A stretch of 64,000 bases of DNA. Origin: Pseudomonas oryzagri. Its GTDB lineage: Bacteria > Pseudomonadota > Gammaproteobacteria > Pseudomonadales > Pseudomonadaceae. The DNA lies in the NCBI RefSeq assembly GCF_020831405.1, contig NZ_JAJHPU010000031.1:1-64000 (forward strand), written 5' to 3'. The notes beneath the pieces were generated by a model. That model did no database searches. It was given only the letters and a program-made list of their open reading frames with translations, and had not been told where the DNA came from. This document shows positions 48,231-56,319 of the stretch, one piece after another (positions within the stretch are counted from its first letter, which is position 1; each line of letters begins with the position of its first letter). The translations under genes were made by a program, and so were the position numbers.

Positions 48231-49658
48231 ATGAACCTTTCGCAACTCCATCAGCGCGGTCCCTTCGAATGGGAAATGCCCCGCCACGGCGCCATGCGCG
48301 TGCCGGGGGTGATCTTCGCCTCGCGCGAGCTGGTCGAGGCGATGGACGCCAAGGTCGGCGAACAGCTGGCCAACGTCGCCGCCCTGCCCGGCATCGTCGA
48401 CGCCGCCTACGCGATGCCCGATGCCCACTGGGGCTACGGCTTCCCGATCGGCGGGGTGGCCGCCCTCGATCCCGAGGAGGGCGGCGTGGTGTCCGCCGGC
48501 GGCGTCGGCTTCGACATCTCCTGCGGCGTGCGCAACCTGCATACCGGCCTCACGCTGGACGAGGTCGAGAGGGTCAAGGAGCGCCTGGCCGACGTGCTGT
48601 ACCGGCGCATTCCCGCAGGCCTGGGCAGCACCGGCGCGTTCCACCTCGGCGGCGCCGAGATCGGCGCCATGCTGCGCGGCGGCGCCAAGTGGGCGGTCGA
48701 GCAGGGCTTCGGCACGCCGGCGGATCTCGCCCGCATCGAGGAGCACGGCTGCATGGCCGGCGCCGTGCCGGCCGAGGTGTCCGCCGAGGCCAAGCACCGC
48801 CAGCGCAACGAGATGGGCACCCTCGGCTCGGGCAACCACTACCTGGAGGTGCAGGTGGTCGACGCGCTGTTCGACGCAAAGGCGGCGCAGGCCTACGGCC
48901 TGGCGGAGGGCGACGTGCTGGTCACCCTGCACTGCGGCTCGCGCGGCATGGGCCACCAGATCGGCACCGATTTCCTGCGCGAGATGGTGATCGCCGCGCC
49001 GCGCGCCGGCATTGCCCTCAGCGACCGCGAGCTGGCCTGCGCGCCGCTCGATTCTGACTTGGGGCAGAGCTACCTGGGCGCCATGCGCGCGGCGATCAAC
49101 TGCGCGCTGGCCAACCGGCAGATCCTCACCCAGCTGGCCCGCGATGCGTTCGCCGAGCTGTTCCCCGGTATCCGCATGCCGCTGCTGTACGACGTGTCGC
49201 ACAACACCTGCAAGGAGGAACAGCACTTCATCGCCGGCGAGCGGCGCCGGCTGTTCGTGCATCGCAAGGGCGCCACCCGCGCCTTCGGCCCCGGCCATCC
49301 GGAGCTGCCGGAGGAGTACCGCGCAGTCGGCCAGCCGGTGCTGATCGGCGGCAGCATGGGCACCACCTCCTGGGTGCTGGCCGGCGGCGGCGGCCCAGAG
49401 CACGCCTTCGCCTCGGCCTGCCACGGCGCCGGCCGGGCGATGAGCCGCCACGAGGCGCTGCAGCGCTGGCAGGGCCGCAGCGTGGTCGAGGAGCTGGCGC
49501 GGCGCGGCATCCTGATCCGCAGCCCGAGCCTGCGCGGCGTCGCCGAGGAGGCGCCGCTGGCCTACAAGGACGTCGACGCGGTGGTCGAGGCCGCCGAGCA
49601 GGCGGGCCTGGCGCGGCGCGTGGCGCAGCTGCGGCCGCTGGTCTGCGTCAAGGGCTGA
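48231..49658 (+). CDS. rtcB: RtcB, 3'-phosphate/5'-hydroxyl RNA ligase
   Basis: 475 residues. VSAGGVGFDISCGVRN places the metal-binding Cys at residue 98, the same number as in the P. horikoshii enzyme. Other metal ligands and the active site follow: GTLGSGNHYLEVQVVD, TLHCGSRGMGHQIG, YDVSHNTCKEE, and the GMP-accepting His in ACHGAGRAMSR. It joins 2',3'-cyclic phosphate or 3'-phosphate ends to 5'-OH ends using GTP and Mn. A strong AGGAGGCT ribosome site is present. Usual bacterial partners rtcA and rtcR are absent here; archease and a chaperonin are the neighbours instead. Confidence 0.93.
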   Translation: MNLSQLHQRGPFEWEMPRHGAMRVPGVIFASRELVEAMDAKVGEQLANVAALPGIVDAAYAMPDAHWGYGFPIGGVAALDPEEGGVVSAGGVGFDISCGVRNLHTGLTLDEVERVKERLADVLYRRIPAGLGSTGAFHLGGAEIGAMLRGGAKWAVEQGFGTPADLARIEEHGCMAGAVPAEVSAEAKHRQRNEMGTLGSGNHYLEVQVVDALFDAKAAQAYGLAEGDVLVTLHCGSRGMGHQIGTDFLREMVIAAPRAGIALSDRELACAPLDSDLGQSYLGAMRAAINCALANRQILTQLARDAFAELFPGIRMPLLYDVSHNTCKEEQHFIAGERRRLFVHRKGATRAFGPGHPELPEEYRAVGQPVLIGGSMGTTSWVLAGGGGPEHAFASACHGAGRAMSRHEALQRWQGRSVVEELARRGILIRSPSLRGVAEEAPLAYKDVDAVVEAAEQAGLARRVAQLRPLVCVKG

Positions 49659-49679
49659 ACGGCTCCCGCCCCTCGGCCG

Positions 49680-50345
49680 TCACTCGATACGCACCGGCCG
49701 CGGCGCGGACGCGACGGTGACGGGCGCCAGCGCCGCGGCCGCCAGCTCGCCGCGCGCCTGGCGCACCACCGCCACGCCCGCGGACAGGGCCAGGGCGGCC
49801 ATGATCAGCGCGACCAGCACGTCCGGCAGGCCGCTGCCGGTGCCGAACACCCCGGCGGCGGCGAGCAGCACCGCGAGGTTGCCGATGGCGTCGTTGCGGC
49901 TGCACAGCCACACCGAGCGCATGTTGGCGTCGCCGTCGCGGAAGGCGTAGAGCAGCAGGGCGACGCCGGCGTTGGCGAACAGCGCCAGCAGGCCCACCGC
50001 GCCCATGGTGAAGGGCTCGGGCGGGCTGCCGGCGTAGGCGCTCCAGAGCGCCCGGCCCAGCACGAACAGGCCGAAGGCGGCCATGGTCAGGCCCTTGACC
50101 AGCGCCGCCCGCGCCCGCCAGACCAGCCCCATGGCCAGCACCGCCAGCGAGATCGCGTAGTTGGCGGCGTCGCCGGCGAAGTCCACGGCATCGGCCAGCA
50201 GCGACACCGAACCGGCCTGCATACCGGCGACGATCTCGACGGCGAACATCGCCGCGTTGACGATCAAGGCCAGCCACAAGGCGCGCCGAAAACGCGGGCT
50301 GACCGCGCGGGTGTCGGGGGTGCAGCCGCTGCAGCAACCGGCCAT
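49680..50345 (-). CDS. Cation diffusion facilitator, probable Cd/Zn/Pb exporter
   Basis: 221 residues. Starts MAGCCSGCTPDT, a Cys-rich metal-binding tip, and then six membrane helices. ALIVNAAMFAVEIVAGMQAG and SLLADAVDFAGDAANYAIS carry the HxxxD-like Asp pair of helix 2, and RSVWLCSRNDAIGNLAVLLA that of helix 5. There is almost no cytoplasmic C-terminal domain. It exchanges metal for protons in the inner membrane. It is divergent from a CadR-type regulator and has a MerR-type promoter, so it is probably induced by Cd or Pb. AAGGAG precedes ATG 50345. Confidence 0.85.
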   Translation of the reverse strand: MAGCCSGCTPDTRAVSPRFRRALWLALIVNAAMFAVEIVAGMQAGSVSLLADAVDFAGDAANYAISLAVLAMGLVWRARAALVKGLTMAAFGLFVLGRALWSAYAGSPPEPFTMGAVGLLALFANAGVALLLYAFRDGDANMRSVWLCSRNDAIGNLAVLLAAAGVFGTGSGLPDVLVALIMAALALSAGVAVVRQARGELAAAALAPVTVASAPRPVRIE

Positions 50346-50375
50346 GGGTTTTCTCCTTGCAGGGGGTTTTCCGCC

Positions 50376-50406
50376 ATTGCACACCCTGTAGTCACTCCAG
50401 GGTCAA
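50376..50406 (-). promoter_or_regulatory. MerR/CadR-type promoter of the exporter
   Basis: On the minus strand TTGACC (50401-50406) and TGCAAT (50376-50381) are separated by 19 bp, the long spacer typical of MerR-activated promoters. The spacer contains the dyad ACCCT-N11-AGGGT (50383-50403), like known CadR operators. The divergent cadR start is 45 bases away, allowing autoregulation. Confidence 0.85.
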
Positions 50407-50448
50407 GCGGCGTAACCTGCGACGACTGGCCAATTCGGGAGAACGCGC

Positions 50449-50886
50449 ATGCGCATCGGCGAACTGGGGCGGGCGCTCGGCGTCGACGTCGAAACCATCC
50501 GCTACTACGAGAAGAGCGGCCTGCTGCCCGCCCCGGCGCGCAGCGGCAACGGCTATCGCACCTACGGGCCCGAGCACCTCGAGCGCCTGGCGTTCATCCG
50601 CCATTGCCGCGCCCTCGACATTCCGCTGGCGGACGTGAAGCGCCTGCTGGAATTCGTCGCCCGGCCGGACGCCGACTGCAGCGACATCGACCGGCTGATC
50701 GACGCGCATCTGGCCCGGGTACGCGCGCGTCTGGACAGCCTGCACACCCTGGAGCGGCAACTGACCGCCCTGCGCGGCCGCTGCGGCGCCAGCCACCGCG
50801 CGGGCGAATGCGGCATCCTCGGCGATCTGGTCGCCGCCGCGCACGGCGAGCCCTGCGCCTGCGCGCAGCCCGCCGCGGCCGAGTGA
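50449..50886 (+). CDS. cadR: CadR-type MerR-family Cd/Pb-responsive regulator
   Basis: 145 residues. The winged helix MRIGELGRALGVDVETIRYY is followed by EKSGLLPAPARSGNGYRTYG and a long dimer helix (AHLARVRARLDSLHTLERQL). Metal-binding Cys are in place: PDADCSDID (about 77), GRCGASH and AGECGILG, with an extra C-terminal GEPCACAQP. The Cys pattern fits CadR/PbrR rather than ZntR or CueR. It activates the divergent exporter by untwisting the 19-bp spacer. Confidence 0.88.
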   Translation: MRIGELGRALGVDVETIRYYEKSGLLPAPARSGNGYRTYGPEHLERLAFIRHCRALDIPLADVKRLLEFVARPDADCSDIDRLIDAHLARVRARLDSLHTLERQLTALRGRCGASHRAGECGILGDLVAAAHGEPCACAQPAAAE

Positions 50887-51010
50887 CGCCAGGCCCACTT
50901 CAGTCATCCCGATAAAGCCGTCAACCGGGCCGCGGATATATATACGGGGCGCCAATCATTGCCCGAAAAGATTGATTGGAATGCGACGTAAATATTTATT
51001 TATCCGCGCT

Positions 51011-51101
51011 TGATCGCATAAAGATCACAACTTGCAAATCTTTGATTAAAAAGCATTTTTACGTGGTTTTTATATAAAAACCGCGTGGCATGGCCGTTGC
51101 A
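51011..51101 (+). promoter_or_regulatory. fix operon control region: sigma-54 promoter, IHF site and palindromes
   Basis: TGGCATGGCCGTTGCA (51086-51101) is an excellent -24/-12 element, with GG at 51087-51088 and GC at 51099-51100. AATCAAAGATTTG on the minus strand (51035-51047) fits the IHF consensus. A 26-bp near-perfect palindrome (51061-51086, core GGTTTTTATATAAAAACC) abuts the -24 box, and TGATC-N7-GATCA lies at 51011-51027. No TGT-N10-ACA (NifA site) was found in the 261-base gap. The start codon is 47 bases after the -12. Confidence 0.8.
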
Positions 51102-51147
51102 ATTCTCCTCCTGCCCAATCCTCTTAATCCGGCTCGGAGAATCCACC

Positions 51148-51366
51148 ATGGCCTACAAGATCGTCGCCTCCCAATGCACCGCCTGCGCCGCCTGCGAATC
51201 CGACTGCCCGAACGACGCCATCTATGAAAAGGGCGGCGTGTTCGCCATCCATGCCGACAAGTGCACCGAGTGCATCGGCCACCACGACGACGCCCAGTGC
51301 GTACTCAACTGCCCGGCCGATTGCATCGTCATCGACAAGAACGTGCCGCGCTACCAGGCCGTTTGA
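51148..51366 (+). CDS. 2[4Fe-4S] ferredoxin of the fix operon
   Basis: 72 residues. Two cluster motifs: [12 protein letters not shown] near the N-terminus, and [18 protein letters not shown], which has the long insertion of FdxN/YfhL-type ferredoxins, then ADCIVID. In Azotobacter a ferredoxin gene (fixfd) precedes fixABCX in the same way. It is the likely low-potential electron acceptor from FixABCX on the way to nitrogenase. It starts after CGGAGAATCCACC, 47 bases from the sigma-54 -12 element. Confidence 0.87.
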   Translation: MAYKIVASQCTACAACESDCPNDAIYEKGGVFAIHADKCTECIGHHDDAQCVLNCPADCIVIDKNVPRYQAV

Positions 51367-51392
51367 GCCCCCACCCTCTCGGAGCATCCGAC

Positions 51393-52238
51393 ATGCATAG
51401 CGTCGTCTGCATCAAGCAGGTCCCGGACTCGGCCCAGATCCGCGTGCACCCGGTGACCAACACCATCATGCGCCAGGGGGTGCCGGCCATCGTCAACCCC
51501 TACGACCTGTTCGCCCTGGAAGAGGCGCTGCGCCTCAAGGACCGCTTCGGCGGCACGGTCACCGTGGTCAGCATGGGCCCGCCGATGGCCGAGGCGGCGC
51601 TGCGCAAGTGCCTGTCGTTCGGCGCCGACGACGCCATCCTGGTTTCCGACCGCGCCTTCGCCGGCTCCGACACCCTGGCCACCTCCTACGCGCTCAGCGC
51701 CACCATCCGCAAGATCATGGACAACATGCCGGTGGACCTGATCTTCACCGGCAAGCAGACCATCGACGGCGACACCGCCCAGGTCGGCCCGGGCATCGCC
51801 AAGCGCCTCGACTTCCAGCTGCTCACCTACGTGTCGAAGATCGTCGACCTCGACCGCGACAAGCGCGAGATCCTCGTCGAGCGCCGCGCCGAGGGCGGCG
51901 TGCAGCTGCTGCGCACTTCCACCCCCTGCCTGATCACCATGCTCGAGGGCACCAACGAGATGCGCTTCGGCGATCTCGACGACCTGTTCCGCGCCGCCCG
52001 CTACGACCTCAAGGTCTGGGACCGCGCCGCCGCCGGCATCGACGCGGTGGAGATGATCGGCCTCAAGGGCAGCCCGACCGTGGTGAGCAAGGTATTCGCG
52101 CCCAAGCCGCGCAGCCAGCGCGCCGAGATCGTCGACACCCAGGACCACGACCCGAAGAACCTGGCCGCCACCCTACTGGCCAAGGTGTTCACCCAGCATC
52201 CCAAGCTGGAACAGGAAATCGCCAAGCGGGCGAGCTGA
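51393..52238 (+). CDS. fixA: FixA, electron-transfer flavoprotein beta-type subunit
   Basis: 281 residues. HSVVCIKQVPDSAQIRVHPV and VNPYDLFALEEALRLKDRFG are ETF-beta signatures; TGKQTIDGDTAQVGPGIAKR is the nucleotide-binding segment and LITMLEGTNEMRFGDLDDLF is typical of FixA. With FixB it forms the bifurcating flavoprotein that splits NADH electrons between quinone and ferredoxin/flavodoxin. A CTCGGAG ribosome site precedes ATG 51393; FixB follows in 15 bases. Confidence 0.92.
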   Translation: MHSVVCIKQVPDSAQIRVHPVTNTIMRQGVPAIVNPYDLFALEEALRLKDRFGGTVTVVSMGPPMAEAALRKCLSFGADDAILVSDRAFAGSDTLATSYALSATIRKIMDNMPVDLIFTGKQTIDGDTAQVGPGIAKRLDFQLLTYVSKIVDLDRDKREILVERRAEGGVQLLRTSTPCLITMLEGTNEMRFGDLDDLFRAARYDLKVWDRAAAGIDAVEMIGLKGSPTVVSKVFAPKPRSQRAEIVDTQDHDPKNLAATLLAKVFTQHPKLEQEIAKRAS

Positions 52239-52253
52239 AGCGGAGAGCGCAAG

Positions 52254-53336
52254 ATGAGCGAACAAGCGAAGAAGCCGGCGAAGAAGAAGGTCGAGCTGGA
52301 CCCGCGCTTCGTCAACTACCGGCACGTCTGGGTGGTGGTCGAGAGCGAGCGCGGCGAGGTGCACACGGTGTCCTGGGAGCTACTCGGCGAAGGCCGCAAG
52401 CTGGCCGACACCCTGGGCGCGCAGCTGTGCGGGGTGGTGATCTGCGGCCCCGGCGAGCGCGGTGCGGGGATCTGCGCCGAGGCCTTCCAGTACGGCGCCG
52501 ACCAGTGCTACCTGATGCAGGACGAGGTGCTCGCCGACTACCGCAACGAGCCCTACACCAAGGCGCTGACCGACCTGGTGAATACCTACCAGCCCGAGAT
52601 CCTCATGCTCGGCGCCACCACCCTGGGCCGCGACCTGGCCGGCTCGGTGGCCACCACCCTGGGCACCGGCCTGGTCGCCGACTGCACGGAGCTGGCGGTC
52701 GACGCCGAGACGCGCAACCTGGCGGCGACCCGGCCCACCTTCGGCGGCTCGCTGCTGTGCACCATCATGACCCAGCGCCACCGCCCGCAGATGGCCACCG
52801 TGCGCCCGCGGGTGATGTCGATGCCCGACGCCGACGCCGCGCGCAGCGGCGAGATCATCCCGGTGCCGTTCGCCATGGACGAGCAGACCATCGTCACCAA
52901 GGTACTGGAGTTCATCGCCGACGACAGCCGCGACAAGCCCAACCTGCCGTTCGCCGACATCATCGTCGCCGGCGGCCGCGGCCTGAAGAACCCGGAGAAC
53001 TTCCAGCTGGTCCACGAGCTGGCCCGCGTGCTGGGCGCCGAGGTCGGCGCCTCGCGGCCGGTGGTGCAGGCCGGCTGGGCCGACCTGGAACGCCAGGTCG
53101 GCCAGTCCGGCAAGACCGTGCGGCCCAAGCTGTACATCGCCGTCGGCATCTCCGGCGCCATCCAGCACCGGGTCGGCATGGACGGCGCCGACGTGATCAT
53201 CGCCATCAACAGCGACCCCAACGCACCGATCTTCGACTTCGCCCACTACGGCATCGTCGGCAACGCCATGACCATCCTTCCGGCGCTGACCGATGCCTTC
53301 AAGTCCCACCTGGCCCAGGCCCGCAAGGCCGGCTGA
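52254..53336 (+). CDS. fixB: FixB, electron-transfer flavoprotein alpha-type subunit
   Basis: 360 residues. A Lys-rich N-terminus precedes the ETF-alpha N-domain ([40 protein letters not shown]). The C-terminal FAD domain has [50 protein letters not shown] and [19 protein letters not shown]. The FAD-binding residues look complete. Partner of FixA; 12 bases separate it from fixC. Confidence 0.92.
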   Translation: MSEQAKKPAKKKVELDPRFVNYRHVWVVVESERGEVHTVSWELLGEGRKLADTLGAQLCGVVICGPGERGAGICAEAFQYGADQCYLMQDEVLADYRNEPYTKALTDLVNTYQPEILMLGATTLGRDLAGSVATTLGTGLVADCTELAVDAETRNLAATRPTFGGSLLCTIMTQRHRPQMATVRPRVMSMPDADAARSGEIIPVPFAMDEQTIVTKVLEFIADDSRDKPNLPFADIIVAGGRGLKNPENFQLVHELARVLGAEVGASRPVVQAGWADLERQVGQSGKTVRPKLYIAVGISGAIQHRVGMDGADVIIAINSDPNAPIFDFAHYGIVGNAMTILPALTDAFKSHLAQARKAG

Positions 53337-53348
53337 CAGGAGAGCACC

Positions 53349-54647
53349 ATGGCTGAAAAATTCGACGTGATCGTGGTCGGCGCCGGCATGGCCGGCAACG
53401 CCGCCGCCTACACTCTGGCCAAGGGCGGCCTCAAGGTGCTGCAGATCGAGCGGGGCGAGACCCCCGGCTCGAAGAACGTGCAGGGCGCGATCCTCTACTC
53501 CGACGCCCTCGAGAAGATCATCCCCGACTTTCGCGACGACGCGCCGCTGGAGCGCCATCTGATCGAGCAGCGCGTGTGGGTGCTCGACGACACCTCCTAC
53601 ATGGGCAGCCACTACCGCTCCGAGGACTTCAACAAGCCGCCGTACAACCGCTACACCATCATCCGCGCGCACTTCGACCAGTGGTTCAACAGGAAGGCCC
53701 GCGAGGCCGGCGCGCTGACCATCTGCGAGACCACGGTGAGCGAGCTGCTGCAGGACGGCAGCCGGGTGGTCGGCGTGCGCACCGACCGCAAGGGCGGCGA
53801 GATCTACGCCGACGCGGTGATCCTCGCCGACGGCGCCAACTCGCGCCTGGCGGTCAAGGCGGGTTTCCGCGGCGAGATCGATCCCAAGGACGTCGCCCTG
53901 GCGGTCAAGGAAATCCACTTCCTGCCCCAGGAAACCATCGAGGCGCGCTTCAACATCGGCGAGGACGAGGGCGTGGTCATCGAGATGGCCGGCAAGATCA
54001 GCGCCGGCATGATGGGCACCGGCTTCCTGTACACCAACAAGGAGTCGATCACCCTCGGCGTCGGCTGCATGCTCTCCGACTTCAAGGAGCAGAAGGTCAC
54101 CCCCTACGAGCTGCTCGACCGCATGAAGGCCCACCCCTCCATCGCGCCGCTGATCGCCGGCAGCGAGATGAAGGAGTACGCCGCCCACCTGATCCCCGAG
54201 GGCGGCTACCACGCGGTGCCCAAGGTGTTCGGCGACGGCTGGCTGATCGCCGGCGACGCCGGGCAGTTCGTCAACGGCATCCACCGCGAAGGCTCCAACC
54301 TGGCGATGACCACCGGCATGCTGGCGGCGCAGACCCTGATCGAGCTCAAGGCCGCCGGCAAGCCGTTCAGCGCCGCCAACCTGGCCGCCTACAAGGCGCG
54401 CCTGGACGACAGCTTCGTCATGAAGGACCTGAAGAAGTACCGGCGCATGCCGGAGATCTTCCACCACAACAAGCAGTTCTTCACCACCTATCCCGAGCTG
54501 CTGTCGCGCGCCGCGCAGACCCTGATCCGGGTCGACGGCGTGGACAAGAAGACCAAGGAGAAGGACATCAAGAAGAGCTTCCTCGCCTCCCGCTCGCTGC
54601 TGGGCCTGCTCGGCGACGCCCTCAAGTTCTGGCGTGCGGTCCAGTAA
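53349..54647 (+). CDS. fixC: FixC, flavoprotein ETF:quinone oxidoreductase
   Basis: 432 residues. The N-terminal FAD motif is [20 protein letters not shown], followed by [20 protein letters not shown], and the second FAD motif region is [20 protein letters not shown]. It passes electrons from FixAB to quinone, working with FixX. The C-terminus ([20 protein letters not shown]) is normal for FixC. Eleven bases separate it from fixX. Confidence 0.92.
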   Translation: MAEKFDVIVVGAGMAGNAAAYTLAKGGLKVLQIERGETPGSKNVQGAILYSDALEKIIPDFRDDAPLERHLIEQRVWVLDDTSYMGSHYRSEDFNKPPYNRYTIIRAHFDQWFNRKAREAGALTICETTVSELLQDGSRVVGVRTDRKGGEIYADAVILADGANSRLAVKAGFRGEIDPKDVALAVKEIHFLPQETIEARFNIGEDEGVVIEMAGKISAGMMGTGFLYTNKESITLGVGCMLSDFKEQKVTPYELLDRMKAHPSIAPLIAGSEMKEYAAHLIPEGGYHAVPKVFGDGWLIAGDAGQFVNGIHREGSNLAMTTGMLAAQTLIELKAAGKPFSAANLAAYKARLDDSFVMKDLKKYRRMPEIFHHNKQFFTTYPELLSRAAQTLIRVDGVDKKTKEKDIKKSFLASRSLLGLLGDALKFWRAVQ

Positions 54648-54658
54648 GGAGAACCATC

Positions 54659-54943
54659 ATGTCGAAAGTCGAAGAGAAGCTGTTCCAGGACCGCTACCGG
54701 GTGGACGTCGGCCGCCCGCACATCGCCATCAAGAACGCCGAGCTGTGCGCGCAGTGCAGCAACCAGCAGTGCACCGTGTGCTGCCCGGCCGGCTGCTACA
54801 CCGCCGAAGCCAACGGCCGGGTGGTGCTGAGCACCGACGGCTGCCTGGAGTGCGGCACCTGCCGGATCATCTGCGACGAGCACCGCAACGTGGAATGGGA
54901 ATGGCCACGCGGCGGGTTCGGCATCCTGTTCAAGTTCGGTTGA
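54659..54943 (+). CDS. fixX: FixX, ferredoxin-like subunit of the Fix complex
   Basis: 94 residues. CAQCSNQQCTVCCPAGCY and CLECGTCRIICDE hold the Cys residues of the cluster(s), and EWEWPRGGFGILFKFG is the classic FixX C-terminus. It relays electrons between FixC and the quinone site. An AAGGAGAACC ribosome site is present. The next gene begins ten bases later. Confidence 0.92.
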   Translation: MSKVEEKLFQDRYRVDVGRPHIAIKNAELCAQCSNQQCTVCCPAGCYTAEANGRVVLSTDGCLECGTCRIICDEHRNVEWEWPRGGFGILFKFG

Positions 54944-54952
54944 GGGCGCGGC

Positions 54953-55411
54953 ATGGACGACATCCATCGTTTCCTCGCCCACGCCATCGTCCTGGAGAAG
55001 GAGTCGGCGCGCCGCTACGAGGAATTGGCGACCGCCACCCAGACCCTCGGTGACCCGGAAGTCGCCGACTTCTTCCGGCAGATGGCGCACTTCTCGCGCC
55101 TGCACCTGGCCGATGCCATGGAGCGCGGCGGCTTCCACTATCCGCCGGACCTGCGCGCCGAGGAGTTCGCCTGGCCCGACGGGGTGAGCCCCGAGGCCGC
55201 CGGCTGGGAGGGCGTGGACGGCTTCATGGACGTGCCCGCCGCCCTGGAACTGGCGCTGGACGGCGAACGGCGCAGCCGCGACTTCTACGAGGGCATCGCC
55301 GCCGCCACCGGCAACCCGCGGGTCAGGGCGATGGCCACCGAGTTCGCCTCGGAGGAGGACGGCCACGTCGCCCAGCTGGAGGGTCGGCTGGCGCGCCTGG
55401 CGATGGGCTGA
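54953..55411 (+). CDS. Ferritin-like (rubrerythrin-type) di-iron protein
   Basis: 152 residues, two helical pairs. Candidate iron ligands: LEKESARRYEELA, MAHFSRLHLADAME, ELALDGERRSRDFYEGIAAA and FASEEDGHVAQLEGRL (ExxH). There is no rubredoxin domain. Rubrerythrin-like proteins reduce peroxide or protect oxygen-sensitive enzymes. Position ten bases after fixX suggests it shields the low-potential Fix/nitrogenase chain from oxygen (inference). Confidence 0.75.
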   Translation: MDDIHRFLAHAIVLEKESARRYEELATATQTLGDPEVADFFRQMAHFSRLHLADAMERGGFHYPPDLRAEEFAWPDGVSPEAAGWEGVDGFMDVPAALELALDGERRSRDFYEGIAAATGNPRVRAMATEFASEEDGHVAQLEGRLARLAMG

Positions 55412-55437
55412 GCCCGACTGCCGTGGCGGTGTGAAAG

Positions 55438-55468
55438 CGCCCCGGCGCCGCGCGAGCGGGCCGGGGCG
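55438..55468 (+). terminator. Possible terminator of the fix operon
   Basis: CGCCCCGG (55438-55445) pairs with CCGGGGCG (55461-55468) across a 15-base loop, followed by TTCGTCGTTGT. It is weak because the T-run is broken. Confidence 0.45.
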
Positions 55469-55629
55469 TTCGTCGTTGTGCACCCGTTCAGCGCCTGTGC
55501 ACGATCTGGCGAGCGGGAGCCAGCGATCGACCCGCTTCGCTCGCCCTGCGGGCCGGCCTGCGGCTGCTGCTTCGCGGCGCGGCGCTGCACCGGCACATCG
55601 CCGACGCGCAGCAGATCGTGGACAGGCTC

Positions 55630-56319
55630 TCAGACCTGGAAGCGGTAGCCCACGCCGATCTCGGTGAGGATATGCCGCGGCTGCGCCGGGGTGTGCTCGA
55701 TCTTCTGCCGCAGGTGGCCGACGTAGACCCGCAGGTACTGGTGGTTCTCCACCGCGCGGCCGCCCCAGATCTGCTGCAGCAGCTGGCGGTGGGTGAGCAC
55801 CCGGCCCGGGTTGGAGGCCAGCAGGATCAGCAGGCGGTACTCGATCTGGGTGAGGTGCAGCGGCTCGCTGCCGCGGGTCACCACGCGGCGCACGCAGTCG
55901 ATCAGGCAGTCGCCGAAGGCGATGGTCGGCTCGGCCTCGCCGCTGCCCAGGTGGCGGCGGCGCAGCAGGGCGCGCACCCGCGCCAGCAGTTCGGAGACGC
56001 CGAACGGCTTGGTCAGGTAGTCGTCGGCGCCGGCGTCCAGCGCCGCCACCTTGCTGGCCTCCTGGCTGCGCGCCGAGAGGATCAGGATCGGCACCGCCGA
56101 CCAGGCGCGGTAGTCGCGGACGAACTCGATGCCGTCGCGATCCGGCAGGCCCAGATCGAGGATCAGCAGGTCCGGGCGCCGCGCGCCGACCTCCACCGCG
56201 GCCTGCGCCGCGCTGGCGCTCTCGACCACCGCGTAGCCCTCGCCCTCCAGGGTGGCGGCGACCAGCTCGCGGATCTGCCGGTCGTCCTCCACCAGCAGGA
56301 TGCTCTGCGTTTCGCTCAT
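55630..56319 (-). CDS. kdpE: KdpE-like response regulator
   Basis: 229 residues, OmpR/PhoB family. The receiver domain has the acidic pair VEDDRQ, phospho-Asp at about 55 (LLILDLGLPDRDG) and Lys in DDYLTKPFGVSELLAR. The C-terminal winged helix has LHLTQIEYRLLILLASNPGR, LTHRQLLQQIWG and YLRVYVGHLRQKIE, ending ILTEIGVGYRFQV, all close to KdpE. KdpE normally activates kdpFABC for potassium uptake, but no kdp pump gene is in the window. It overlaps the kinase gene by four bases. Confidence 0.87.
   Translation of the reverse strand: MSETQSILLVEDDRQIRELVAATLEGEGYAVVESASAAQAAVEVGARRPDLLILDLGLPDRDGIEFVRDYRAWSAVPILILSARSQEASKVAALDAGADDYLTKPFGVSELLARVRALLRRRHLGSGEAEPTIAFGDCLIDCVRRVVTRGSEPLHLTQIEYRLLILLASNPGRVLTHRQLLQQIWGGRAVENHQYLRVYVGHLRQKIEHTPAQPRHILTEIGVGYRFQV

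Noticed and set aside
51011-51027. Anr/FNR box upstream of the fix ferredoxin
   Set aside because: TGATC-N7-GATCA has the wrong spacing for TTGAT-N4-ATCAA, so it was kept only as an unexplained inverted repeat.
52380-54467. 695-codon frame antisense to fixB and fixC
   Set aside because: Shadow of strong fix genes, with no recognisable motif.
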